Assembly (NCBI GenBank): GCA_964568585.1
Contig: CAZMQI010000009.1
Location: forward strand, 12,755-76,754
DNA: 64,000 nucleotides
Reading direction: 5' to 3'
Source: RGZA01 sp964568585
GTDB taxonomy: Bacteria; Pseudomonadota; Alphaproteobacteria; UBA9219; RGZA01
Part shown: positions 8,350-17,463 of the stretch, in pieces
Layout: each line of letters begins with the position of its first letter
How positions within the stretch are numbered: the first letter of the stretch is position 1
Notes under the pieces: generated by a model
The model's database searches: none
What the model saw: the letters and a program-made list of their open reading frames with translations, nothing else
What the model was told of the DNA's origin: nothing
Made by a program: the position numbers and the translations under genes

Positions 8350-8682
8350 ATGGCGTGGGTCTATCTCATCCTTGCGGGGCTTTGCGAAGTAGGCTGGATT
8401 GTCACGCTGAAACTGCATAACGGCTTTTCCAAACTCATCCCCAGTCTTATTGCGCTGGCCTTCATTTTGGCCAGCCCGTTCTTTGCGTCCCTTGCCATGA
8501 AGTCCCTTGGCATCGGTACTGGCTATGCGGTTTGGATTGGCGTGAATTGCGTCCTGCTTACACTGCTTAGCATATTCTATTTTAATGAGCCGATTACGTG
8601 GCAAAAAATCGCCTGTATTTCACTAATTATCGCAGGCGCGGTCGGCCTCAAGCTGCTTGAAGTAGACCCGATTAAGTCTTAA
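8350..8682 (+). CDS. SMR family exporter, SugE/Gdx-like
   Basis: 110 residues with four transmembrane helices and the small multidrug resistance layout, working as a dual-topology dimer driven by protons. The essential glutamate is E13 in the first helix (AGLCEVGW). The Trp-Gly neighbourhood and the GTGYAVW segment fit the guanidinium exporter (Gdx/SugE) branch better than EmrE, though substrate assignment from sequence alone is tentative. It follows the lipoprotein gene after ten bases. Confidence 0.83.
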   Translation: MAWVYLILAGLCEVGWIVTLKLHNGFSKLIPSLIALAFILASPFFASLAMKSLGIGTGYAVWIGVNCVLLTLLSIFYFNEPITWQKIACISLIIAGAVGLKLLEVDPIKS

Positions 8683-8769
8683 ACGCATTTTAATCCGTCA
8701 AAATTGTGCCCAACTTCTTGTTCATATCTGGGGCTGCTCTATATTAAGTCTCATGGATGGAGGCGTTTC

Positions 8770-10194
8770 TTGACCCGTTTGTTTTCAGCGTTGTTTTCAC
8801 CCCTCGCACTTCTAACATTGTTCATGTTCGTGCAGCCTGCCGCAGCAGAAGATGCGGTACGCGTGCCCACATCCAAACAAGATATCGCAATCAGTTTTTC
8901 GCCTATCATCAAACGCGCAGCACCTGCGGTGGTGAACATTTATACCCGCACCTTGGTGCGTCAACGCATGATATCGCCATTCATGGATGATCCTATTTTT
9001 CGTCAGTTCTTCGGCAATCAGATGCCGCATGGGCTTACCCAGAAACGTGTACAGAATTCACTGGGTTCCGGCGTGATGGTTGGTGCGAATGGTATCGTTG
9101 TCACCAATAACCATGTGATTGAAGGGGCGGACCAGATTACCGTGGTGCTTTCCGACCGCCGTGAATTCGAAGCATCGGTCATCACCGATGATAAGCGCAG
9201 CGATTTGGCTGTGTTAAAGTTAAAGACCAAGGGCGAGACCTTCCCGACGCTTACACTTGCAGATAGTGACGATGCAGAGGTCGGCGATGTGGTATTGGCG
9301 ATTGGTAATCCATTCGGCGTCGGGCAAACCGTGACCATGGGCATTATCTCCGCTGTGGCACGTGCCGCAGAAGTCACCAGCAGTGATTATAATTATTTCA
9401 TTCAAACCGATGCTGCAATCAATCCAGGCAATTCCGGCGGCGCATTGGTAACAGTGGATGGCAAGCTGGTGGGCATTCCATCGGCGATATATTCAAAGGA
9501 TGGCGGTTCGCTTGGCATCGGCTTTGCTATTCCATCCAATCTTGTGCGTACGGTCATTTCATCAGCCAGTCAAGGCGGCGCGGTGGTGCGTGGCTGGCTT
9601 GGCATTTCTGTTCAAACCCTCAACAGTGAAATCGCGCAAAGCATCGGGCTTAATCATCCGACTGGCGTTATCGTGCGCGAAATGCATAAGCAAAGCCCGG
9701 CACTTAGCGCAGGTATCAAAGTTGGCGATGTGATTTTAGCAATTAATGGCAAGGAAATCACCGATGAAGAAAGCCTTCGTTACCGCACCGCGACCGCTGC
9801 CGTAGATACAACGCTGACCTTCACTGTGCTGCGTAAGGGCGAGAAGCAGGATGTCACCGTGAAAATCGTGCCGCCGCCAAGGGAAGCAACGAAAAGCGAG
9901 ACAACGCTTTCTGGTGAAACGCCTTTGTCCGGTGCACGCGTAGTCAATCCATCTCCTGCCATCACTCAGGATATGGGCTTGCCCGATGATATCGAAGGTG
10001 TGATTGTACTTGGCACCAGCAAAGGCAGTGTCGCCGCACGCTTGGGGCTACAACGCGGAGACGTGATCGTGGGTATCAATAATCAACTAATTAAATCTGT
10101 GAGCGATGTGAATGCGGCGTTGAAAATGACGGCATCCGCATGGCGTCTTAGCATCAATCGAGGCGGCGAAGTCATCACGGTCATAGTGAGATGA
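8770..10194 (+). CDS. degP: Periplasmic serine protease HtrA/DegP family
   Basis: 474 residues. Signal peptide (about 1-26, ending PAAAED), trypsin-like domain with catalytic H115 (NNHVIEG), D145 (KRSDLAVL) and S222 (NPGNSGGAL), then two PDZ domains (about 290-375 and 400-474). It degrades or refolds damaged periplasmic proteins. The start is TTG at 8770 because GGATGGAGG lies just upstream at 8755-8763 and a clean signal peptide follows; a GTG at 8704 would add 22 residues without a binding site. It overlaps rarA by four bases. Confidence 0.92.
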   Translation: MTRLFSALFSPLALLTLFMFVQPAAAEDAVRVPTSKQDIAISFSPIIKRAAPAVVNIYTRTLVRQRMISPFMDDPIFRQFFGNQMPHGLTQKRVQNSLGSGVMVGANGIVVTNNHVIEGADQITVVLSDRREFEASVITDDKRSDLAVLKLKTKGETFPTLTLADSDDAEVGDVVLAIGNPFGVGQTVTMGIISAVARAAEVTSSDYNYFIQTDAAINPGNSGGALVTVDGKLVGIPSAIYSKDGGSLGIGFAIPSNLVRTVISSASQGGAVVRGWLGISVQTLNSEIAQSIGLNHPTGVIVREMHKQSPALSAGIKVGDVILAINGKEITDEESLRYRTATAAVDTTLTFTVLRKGEKQDVTVKIVPPPREATKSETTLSGETPLSGARVVNPSPAITQDMGLPDDIEGVIVLGTSKGSVAARLGLQRGDVIVGINNQLIKSVSDVNAALKMTASAWRLSINRGGEVITVIVR

Positions 10195-11504
10195 GCGCGC
10201 AAAAAGAAACATCTTTATTCGAAAGCGCAGCGCCAAGACCGTTGGCAGACAAGCTGCGGCCAACTCAGCTATCCGAAGTTATCGGACAAGACCATTTATT
10301 GAAGGATGATGGCATCATCCAGCGTATGGTTGCAGCCAAGCATTTGTCATCCATCATTTTATGGGGCCCGCCGGGTTGCGGGAAGACCACCATCGCGCGG
10401 CTATTGGCCAAAGCAGTTGGACTGAAATTCGAACCCGTATCCGCTGTCATGTCCGGTGTTGCGGATTTGCGTAAAGTGTTCGAAATCGCCGAAAAAAACC
10501 ATGCTATGGGCAATGGCACGCTGTTATTCGTGGATGAAATTCACCGCTTCAACCGCGCCCAGCAGGATGCGTTTTTGCCATATGTTGAAAATGGCACCGT
10601 CGTGTTGGTTGGTGCGACCACAGAAAACCCATCATTTGAATTGAATGGCGCGTTGTTATCGCGCGCGCAAGTGGTGGTACTGAATCGTTTGGATGATGCG
10701 GCGCAGGAAGAATTATTGCAACGCGCAGAAAAGAATGTTGGTACTGCCTTGTCGCTCACGCTTGAGGCACGCAGCGCATTGATTGGTATGGCAGATGGCG
10801 ATGGGCGTTATCTATTAGCATTAGCCGAAGATTTATTGGGTGCGCCGCCGCACGACATTCTGGATACCGCAGCATTGGTCAAGCGGTTACAAAAACGCGC
10901 GCCACTTTATGACAAGAAACAGGATAGCCATTACAATTTAATCAGCGCATTGCATAAATCACTTCGCGGCAGTGATGTGGATGCAGCGCTGTATTGGTTC
11001 TTCCGTATGCTGGAAGGCGGAGAGGATGCGAATTACATTGCGCGCCGTCTTACACGCTTTGCGGTTGAAGATGTTGGTTTGGCAAATCCCGCAGCACTGA
11101 CGCAAGCGATAGCTGCGTGGCAGGCTTATGAACGCATGGGATCGCCAGAAGGTGATTTGGCGCTGACGCAATTGGTTATTTATTTGGCAGTTTCCCCGAA
11201 ATCGAATGCGGCATATATGGCGATGAATACGGCCAAGGCTGCTGCCACGCAATACGGCTCCCTCATGCCGCCAAAGCATATCCTGAATGCGCCGACGAAG
11301 ATGATGAAGGAGCAAGGCTATGGTAAGGATTACGAATACGACCATAACGCACCTGATGCTTTTTCGGGACAAAATTATTTCCCAGATGCTATGGTCAGGC
11401 AGCAATTTTACCAGCCTTCAGGGCGCGGTCATGAAAAGGATATTGCAGCGCGACTTGCCGAACTTCATGCGCTGCGACTAGAGCGACAAAAAAAGAAGGA
11501 ATAA
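10191..11504 (+). CDS. rarA: Replication-associated recombination protein RarA (MgsA)
   Basis: 437-residue AAA+ ATPase of the clamp-loader branch that acts at stalled replication forks. Walker A GPPGCGKTT at residues 59-67, Walker B LLFVDEIHRFN near 110, then the sensor segment GATTENPSF and a C-terminal tetramerisation domain with DYEYDHNAPD. The ATG overlaps the degP stop (ATGA). A degP-like gene followed by rarA downstream of rplQ is a recurrent alphaproteobacterial order. Confidence 0.95.
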   Translation: MSAQKETSLFESAAPRPLADKLRPTQLSEVIGQDHLLKDDGIIQRMVAAKHLSSIILWGPPGCGKTTIARLLAKAVGLKFEPVSAVMSGVADLRKVFEIAEKNHAMGNGTLLFVDEIHRFNRAQQDAFLPYVENGTVVLVGATTENPSFELNGALLSRAQVVVLNRLDDAAQEELLQRAEKNVGTALSLTLEARSALIGMADGDGRYLLALAEDLLGAPPHDILDTAALVKRLQKRAPLYDKKQDSHYNLISALHKSLRGSDVDAALYWFFRMLEGGEDANYIARRLTRFAVEDVGLANPAALTQAIAAWQAYERMGSPEGDLALTQLVIYLAVSPKSNAAYMAMNTAKAAATQYGSLMPPKHILNAPTKMMKEQGYGKDYEYDHNAPDAFSGQNYFPDAMVRQQFYQPSGRGHEKDIAARLAELHALRLERQKKKE

Positions 11505-11506
11505 GT

Positions 11507-13072
11507 TTGTCTGAGCCCTCAATCATAATCATCGGTGCTGGTATTGCGGGTCTATCGACTGCGCTGCGACTTGCACCGCAAGCGGTTACCGTTCTAACAG
11601 GTGCACCGCTAGGCGAAGGAAGTGCCAGTGCATGGGCGCAAGGCGGGATTGCTGCAGCGTTATCCGAAGAAGACGCACCCAGTTTACATGTTGAAGATAC
11701 GATTGCCGCTGGCGCAGGGTTGGTGGATGAGCACCGCACTAAAATGCTCACGGAACATGCGGGTGAACAAATCGCATGGCTTGAACAGTTGGGCGTGCCG
11801 TTTGACAGACAAGAAGATGGTAATCTGTCATTGGGCAGGGAAGCCGCGCATAGCAAGCACCGTATCGTGCATGCGGGCGGCGATGGTACCGGCGCAGCCG
11901 TGATGCGCGCATTGATTGAAACAGCTAAGAAAACACCATCCATCCATTTCCATGTGGGATGGCGCGCGGTAAATATTGCCGTGGAAGATGGCGTTGCTGT
12001 GGGCATTCATTTGTCGCGTGGCGATGAACATATGGTCTTGCCTGCAAAAGCTGTGGTGCTGGCAACTGGCGGCGTTGGACAACTTTATTGTTATACTACC
12101 AATCCTGTTGCCGCATGTGGCGAAGGTCTGGCGATGGCTGCACGTGCAGGCGCAGAATTGTCTGATTTGGAATTCGTACAATTCCATCCAACCGCATTGG
12201 CGATTGGCCGTGACCCCATGCCATTGCTGACCGAAGCGCTTCGTGGTGCTGGTGCGATTTTGATTAATGAGAATAACGAACGTTTTATGCCAAGTGTTGA
12301 TAAGCAAGCTGAACTTGCGCCGCGCGATGTCGTGGCACGTGCCATCTGGCGGCAATTACAGTCTGGTAAACAACCGATGCTGGATGCACGTCAATCCGTT
12401 GGCGCGGCATTTCCGCAGCGTTTCCCCCTTATCACGGCAGTATGTGAAAGCGCAGGGCTAAATCCTGTCACAGATGCATTGCCCGTTGCGCCAGCCGCGC
12501 ATTACCACATGGGCGGTGTAAGCATTAATGATACGGGGCATAGCAGTATTAAAAACCTTTGGGTGTGCGGTGAAACCGCATGCAGCCGCATTCATGGTGC
12601 CAATCGTTTGGCCAGCAATTCACTGCTTGAAGCATTGGTGTATGGCCAAGTGATAGCCAGGGATTTGATGGCAAAGCCATTCACCAAACCATCGGGTAAA
12701 GCGATTGCGCCACATACCAAGCACACCGTGGATGCGAATAAGGATACAGTCACACGCATGGCGCTTCGTAAATTGATGTATGCGAATGTCGGGTTGGTTC
12801 GCAACGAGGCCAAGATGCTGGAAGCATTAAAAACGATTATCGATTTACAGCGTAAAACGGAATTAAGTCGCACCACGCGTTCCATGATATTGATTGCAGG
12901 CATGGTAACGGTAAGCGCATTGCAGCGAAAAGAAAGCCGCGGCGCGCATGCGCGTGAAGATTATCCCAATATATTGCCAAAGGCCGAACACAGTACGATT
13001 ACGTTGGAAAAGTTTAAGCAATTAGTACGTGAATTGGTGCATCAGGATTGGCCAAGCGAGGCGATTGTATGA
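11507..13072 (+). CDS. nadB: L-aspartate oxidase
   Basis: Oxidises L-aspartate to iminoaspartate, the first step of de novo NAD synthesis. 521 residues with an N-terminal FAD-binding GAGIAGLS, a second FAD segment ASAWAQGGIAAA, the substrate-site HRIVHAGGDGTG and the flavoprotein C-terminal domain. Start TTG at 11507 is chosen because AAGGA (11496-11500) precedes it at six bases and the FAD-binding strand begins at once. It overlaps nadC by four bases. The partner nadA is not in the window. Confidence 0.95.
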   Translation: MSEPSIIIIGAGIAGLSTALRLAPQAVTVLTGAPLGEGSASAWAQGGIAAALSEEDAPSLHVEDTIAAGAGLVDEHRTKMLTEHAGEQIAWLEQLGVPFDRQEDGNLSLGREAAHSKHRIVHAGGDGTGAAVMRALIETAKKTPSIHFHVGWRAVNIAVEDGVAVGIHLSRGDEHMVLPAKAVVLATGGVGQLYCYTTNPVAACGEGLAMAARAGAELSDLEFVQFHPTALAIGRDPMPLLTEALRGAGAILINENNERFMPSVDKQAELAPRDVVARAIWRQLQSGKQPMLDARQSVGAAFPQRFPLITAVCESAGLNPVTDALPVAPAAHYHMGGVSINDTGHSSIKNLWVCGETACSRIHGANRLASNSLLEALVYGQVIARDLMAKPFTKPSGKAIAPHTKHTVDANKDTVTRMALRKLMYANVGLVRNEAKMLEALKTIIDLQRKTELSRTTRSMILIAGMVTVSALQRKESRGAHAREDYPNILPKAEHSTITLEKFKQLVRELVHQDWPSEAIV

Positions 13073-13908
13073 ATGAACTAACACCATCAGTGATTGAAAT
13101 GGCAGTAAAAGCGGCGTTGGCCGAAGATTTGGGAAATGTGGGTGATATCACCTGCGCGTCACTCATTCCTGAAAATCTACAAAGCAGCGCAAAAATTGTT
13201 GCGCGGGCAGATGGCGTCCTGTGCGGCATTGAATGCGCGATAGCCGCACTTCGTTTAGTCGATGCTACGTTGCGCGTTACCGTATTCAAAAAAGATGGTG
13301 ATGTATTACGAGCAGGCGATGTGCTTGCAAAACTGGAAGGCAATTCACGTTCCATTTTAACTGCCGAACGCACTGCGTTGAACTTTTTAACTCATCTATC
13401 GGGTGTTGCAACGCTGACTGCAAAATTCGTGAAGGAAATTGCAGGCACCAAAGCAAAAATATTATGTACACGTAAAACACATCCTGGGTTGCGGGCATTG
13501 GAAAAGTTTGCGGTACGCATGGGCGGCGCAACCAATCATCGCTTCGGGTTGTACGACGCGGTACTGATTAAAGATAATCATCTGGCGGCTGTGGGTTCTA
13601 TTTCCGCTGCGGTTGCTAAAGCGCGGGCAGCGGTGGGCAAGGGCGTGAAGGTCGAAATAGAGGTCGATACGCTTGACCAGCTGCGCGAAGCGTTAACAAC
13701 TGACGCAGATGTCATCATGCTGGATAATTTCTCCATCGATTCATTGAAGAAAGCCGTTATCGAGGCTTCGGGCAAGATTCCGCTGGAAGCTTCAGGTGGT
13801 GTAAATCTTCAAACCGTACGTTCCATTGCCGAAACAGGCGTTGATTTTATTTCTGTTGGAGCCATAACGCACTCCGCACCCGCGCTTGATATCGCGCTGG
13901 ATTTCTAA
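13069..13908 (+). CDS. nadC: Nicotinate-nucleotide pyrophosphorylase (carboxylating)
   Basis: Converts quinolinate and PRPP to nicotinate mononucleotide. 279 residues; quinolinate/PRPP-site motifs TRKTHPGLRALEK, GGATNHRFGLYD and IKDNHL, then the barrel end EASGGVN. The start ATG overlaps the nadB stop (ATGA); an in-frame upstream extension lies within nadB and is ignored. Confidence 0.96.
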   Translation: MNELTPSVIEMAVKAALAEDLGNVGDITCASLIPENLQSSAKIVARADGVLCGIECAIAALRLVDATLRVTVFKKDGDVLRAGDVLAKLEGNSRSILTAERTALNFLTHLSGVATLTAKFVKEIAGTKAKILCTRKTHPGLRALEKFAVRMGGATNHRFGLYDAVLIKDNHLAAVGSISAAVAKARAAVGKGVKVEIEVDTLDQLREALTTDADVIMLDNFSIDSLKKAVIEASGKIPLEASGGVNLQTVRSIAETGVDFISVGAITHSAPALDIALDF

Positions 13909-13987
13909 AACCAGCTATCCAAATCCCAGAATCCAAAAGACACGCATCACATTATCCGCAAAGCGATTTGAGGAACGCGGCGCGACG

Positions 13988-14018
13988 TTAATTTTTTGTC
14001 AATCTTAACCCTTCTTAA
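13988..14018. promoter_or_regulatory. Possible CtrA-binding region before the pilus-like operon
   Basis: TTAA-N7-TCAA (13988-14002) is followed closely by TTAA-N6-TTAA (14005-14018). Each is one step from the TTAA-N7-TTAA consensus. CtrA is known to control pilus genes in Caulobacter. Suggestive only. Confidence 0.3.
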
Positions 14019-14077
14019 TCGGTATAAGCCGCAAAATCGGTCGAATCACACGTCTTTAGGTCGGCATCGTTATTGAT

Positions 14078-15874
14078 ATGAAATGGTTTTGTAAAACAGC
14101 TATCCACAAGAAAATCACGGCATTTTTGCACGTGTCGCGGGCGTGCTCGGTTTTTATTTTATCGCTGCTTTTGACTAACGCATGTTCATGGCCAATCGGT
14201 GAAATCAAACAAGCCGAACGGTTGAGCGAACGTGATCCGCGCGTTCAACAAATTCCTGCACACGCAGAAAGTGTCAGAGGCGATAAGGATCCACCAGTAG
14301 TCAAATTGCAATTGGGTCGTACATTGCGTCCTGCAAATTTGCGTGCGAGCGATGAATTACCATCGCATGTTAAAATCGCGACCACTAATTTGAATAATGT
14401 TCCCGTGACCAGCGCGCTGCAAGCCGTGCTGGCAGATACCGATATTACGTTGCTGTGGGAAAGTGAAGAATTACAAAACCGCAAAGTCACCTTGATGAAT
14501 TTAAAAGGCGCGTTGCCTGTCGTGGTAAGCCGCATTTGTAGAGCCGCAAAAATCCTGTGCGCGTTCCGTAATGGCGCATTGGAATTAGCCGAAGAAGATA
14601 CGTTTGTTGTTGAATTACCAGGCGTTGCAACATCAAGCGGTAGCACTGGCGCAGCCAGCACGATTGCAGATTCCATCGAAGCGTTAATTGATGGCAAAGT
14701 GAAAGCGGATGTTGCGGGCGGTAATTTGATTTACACCACCAATGCCGAAGGCCATGAACGCGTTCAAGGATATCTTGACCAGTTACGCAACGGCCGTCCG
14801 TTGATTGTGATGCAACTTTACATTTGGCAAGTCACGCTGGATGACAGCAAGAAATTGGGCATCAGTTGGAAAGATTTGCATCTGCCGGATATCGGCGGAA
14901 AAAATCTTGGACTTAATATCACGGGCAAATCCAACACCTCAACTGTTGGCACAACCGAAGGGGTCAGTTTAGGCGCGGTACTTTCCGGCGCAGTTGACGT
15001 GAATGTGGTTGCAGGATTTTTGGCAACGCAAGGCAAGGTGCAAAATATCAGTTCGCCTCAGCTAACCTTCGTCTCAGGAACGTCAGCGAAGTTTGAAGTG
15101 GGCGATAGCGAGCGTTACGTATCGCAAGTGGGAACGCTGGTAAACAGCACGGTTGCAGGCACCGGCACGACGTCCGGCGCAAGTAACAACACCGTGAACA
15201 CCGAAGTATTGAAGACGGGTCTTGAAATTACCATTACTGGAAATTATGAAAGCGGCGTTGTGTTCTCCAACCTTGAAATCAAGACATCCGACTTCATCAA
15301 ATTCACCAATATCCCCACTGGTAGTACACAGTTGCAATTGCCAAAAACAGCTAACCGCGCTGTGCAAACGGTGTTGCGGGTTCGCCCCGGCGATAACCTT
15401 GTGCTGGCAGGTTTGCAAACCTCACGTGAAGATCGTAACCGCGAAGGATTGCCTGGTCCTGATTTCACAGATGGTATCTTGCCAACCTATGGTGCTGGTA
15501 CCGTCAGCAATTCAGAATTGGTCGTGATGGTGAAGCCATCGGTTGTCTTTTTTAGCGATAAGGATGCACCCGATTTACACAATGTCGATAGTCTTCGTAA
15601 CTTAGACAAAAAAGCTGATGCCAAAAAAGAAGAGCCCATTTCTGCTGAAAAGGTTGAAGCACCGGTTGTAAAGAAAGTGGAAGAAATCCCAACAAAACCA
15701 AATGAATTACAAAGCGAGTTTGGCGCGGTTGTGAAGATGTATGAAGAAACCAATATTCCGCCGGTAAAAACACCGGAAACCGCATCTGCGCCGATTGCTG
15801 TTCAAAAGCCATCGGATGGACCACAAAGCATTTTGCCTGCCAACCACGATAACAATCTGGGCGGGGGCACATGA
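14078..15874 (+). CDS. Secretin, PilN/BfpB-like outer-membrane pore of a type IVb pilus or T2S-like system
   Basis: 598 residues. N-terminal hydrophobic signal with a cysteine at 36 (LLTNACSW), an imperfect lipobox, so possibly a lipoprotein like PilN/BfpB. A short periplasmic N-domain region (about 100-220) leads into the secretin domain (about 230-505) ending SNSELVVMVKPSVVFF, typical of the family. The last about 90 residues are a Lys/Glu/Pro-rich tail. It should form the ring through which the pilus or substrate exits. First gene of an operon with ATPase, platform and pilin-like genes; its stop overlaps the next ATG. The start ATG has only a distant purine-rich site, so it is moderately sure. 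Confidence 0.88.
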   Translation: MKWFCKTAIHKKITAFLHVSRACSVFILSLLLTNACSWPIGEIKQAERLSERDPRVQQIPAHAESVRGDKDPPVVKLQLGRTLRPANLRASDELPSHVKIATTNLNNVPVTSALQAVLADTDITLLWESEELQNRKVTLMNLKGALPVVVSRICRAAKILCAFRNGALELAEEDTFVVELPGVATSSGSTGAASTIADSIEALIDGKVKADVAGGNLIYTTNAEGHERVQGYLDQLRNGRPLIVMQLYIWQVTLDDSKKLGISWKDLHLPDIGGKNLGLNITGKSNTSTVGTTEGVSLGAVLSGAVDVNVVAGFLATQGKVQNISSPQLTFVSGTSAKFEVGDSERYVSQVGTLVNSTVAGTGTTSGASNNTVNTEVLKTGLEITITGNYESGVVFSNLEIKTSDFIKFTNIPTGSTQLQLPKTANRAVQTVLRVRPGDNLVLAGLQTSREDRNREGLPGPDFTDGILPTYGAGTVSNSELVVMVKPSVVFFSDKDAPDLHNVDSLRNLDKKADAKKEEPISAEKVEAPVVKKVEEIPTKPNELQSEFGAVVKMYEETNIPPVKTPETASAPIAVQKPSDGPQSILPANHDNNLGGGT

Positions 15875-17448
15875 ACTGCACACAGCTTGGGTCATACCGC
15901 GTACACTTATTATATGTGTTGATTGTGATGTTGATGAGCGTTGGTTCTCCGGCATTTGCACAGACGCGCAACGCATCATTCGTGAATCCTAACAGCGTTT
16001 CACAAAAAACGGCGGATGGCAAGAATGGCTCGTTATCCAATACGGTTGTTGCTGACCCCGCATCAATTGATGCCGGCGAAACTCTGGTGAATGTCGCGCG
16101 CCGCATCACGGTATTCTTTTACAACGGCTTTCGTAATCCCGTGCAGATTAACGATTTGACGTTGAATGCCGATGGCAACGTGCGAAGCAAAGTGATTACC
16201 GATGACTGCAAGGGCATCAAAACCCTTCCTGTGCAAGATAAATGCTCGGTTGCATTGGAGATAACGCCAAGCAGCCCTGGCCCTTGGTCGGTTGAACTCT
16301 TGCTCAACCATTCAGGAACAGGACGTATTGCGCGTGCTGAAGTCAATGGTTCAACGCTTGGTAAAGCTGATGAAAAATCCGAAGGATTGGCAATCAGCAA
16401 GAAAATCGCAGCACCACTCGATTTTGGAACGGTGATGGTGAATGAAGAAAAAGCCGCACGTACGATGCTGATTGAAAATGACAGCACTGTGCCTTTGCTG
16501 ATTTCATCAATTGATTTGATTGCACCGGAAGGCGAAGGTCTCACGGTACGTAAAATGGGTTGCAAAGAGGGGGATGAATTAAAGCCCGGTGAATCCTGCC
16601 CTATCACTGTCATGTGGGAGCCCATGGTGCGCGGAAATGTTGCGACGGATTTAATCGTACGCCATAGCGGCAATCTTGGATTTGTGGTGGTGCCCATTCG
16701 TGGTGCAGGTTCAACAGGTACTGATTCAGGCGATGATGTGGCCGATAAATCCGGTAAACCAAAAACACGCACCAGCAGTCCATCATCGTTGATGCCGCGC
16801 AGTTCAGGCGATCCGCTGCAAATACGTTCTGCTCAACCATCACTTGATACCTTGCCATTGCCTCCGCGCAGCAATGACGAAGAAGCAACCTTGCCGCCGA
16901 TGAAATCATCATCCGTATCGCCTCAACGCAAACCGCCAAGCGTCAAGAATATGTCGCAAGCAGAAGAGGGTCCTGTAAGCCAAGCGCCAGAAATCATGTT
17001 GATTGGTACCGTGGGTGGCCGCGCGATTTTAAGTGATGCAGAAGATCAGACCTATATGGTCGGTCTTGGTGAAAAAGTATCCGTGGGCGGCGAGGATATT
17101 GAATTGCTGCAACTAGATCCAACCAGAGCTGTGGTGATGGCTGCTGGTCACCGCATGAACCTAACATTGCGTAACAAGCAAACCATCGCGCCCAAGCAAG
17201 CAGAGCGGTCAGGCGATGAAGATAGTGGTGGTACAAAGAAATCCTCAAAGCAGAAACATTCATCTTCGCGTGATGATGACCGCGTTTCGGAAAAAAACAC
17301 AGGACCGGATGGTGCTGCGCCAGCCATCATCACGCCGTCACCAGCAGGTGGTAGCGGGTTGAATTCGACAAGCAGCATTGGTGGTTCAAGCATGAAGCAG
17401 TTGAATAACGCAATGTCCGCGCAAGATGTTCTCAATTTAATGAAATAA
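15871..17448 (+). CDS. Exported protein: two Ig-like (HYDIN/ASPM type) domains and a PilP/GspC-like domain
   Basis: 525 residues with a signal peptide ending SPAFAQ (residue 31). Two Ig-like repeats follow (about 55-160 and 178-280), each with a cysteine pair (C113/C125 and C231/C243) before a hydrophobic strand, like choice-of-anchor D/HYDIN domains. A Pro/Ser linker leads to a domain at about 374-434 (IMLIGTVGGRAILSDAEDQTY, then a glycine-rich turn and RMNLTLRN) that resembles the PilP/GspC homology region contacting secretin N-domains. The tail is low complexity. It probably links the secretin to the inner-membrane complex. Overlaps the secretin stop by four bases. Assignment is from pattern, not database search. 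Confidence 0.7.
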   Translation: MNCTQLGSYRVHLLYVLIVMLMSVGSPAFAQTRNASFVNPNSVSQKTADGKNGSLSNTVVADPASIDAGETLVNVARRITVFFYNGFRNPVQINDLTLNADGNVRSKVITDDCKGIKTLPVQDKCSVALEITPSSPGPWSVELLLNHSGTGRIARAEVNGSTLGKADEKSEGLAISKKIAAPLDFGTVMVNEEKAARTMLIENDSTVPLLISSIDLIAPEGEGLTVRKMGCKEGDELKPGESCPITVMWEPMVRGNVATDLIVRHSGNLGFVVVPIRGAGSTGTDSGDDVADKSGKPKTRTSSPSSLMPRSSGDPLQIRSAQPSLDTLPLPPRSNDEEATLPPMKSSSVSPQRKPPSVKNMSQAEEGPVSQAPEIMLIGTVGGRAILSDAEDQTYMVGLGEKVSVGGEDIELLQLDPTRAVVMAAGHRMNLTLRNKQTIAPKQAERSGDEDSGGTKKSSKQKHSSSRDDDRVSEKNTGPDGAAPAIITPSPAGGSGLNSTSSIGGSSMKQLNNAMSAQDVLNLMK

Positions 17449-17463
17449 CGGGTTAATCGTGCT

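Noticed and set aside
11395..12006. 203-codon open frame on the minus strand inside nadB
   Set aside because: Lies wholly over the rarA end and nadB, has a biased Ala/Ser/Pro/Cys composition typical of a shadow frame, and no ribosome binding site.
15552..16109. 185-codon minus-strand frame over the secretin/Ig-PilP junction
   Set aside because: Antisense to two well-supported genes; composition rich in Cys/His/Phe without any domain pattern.
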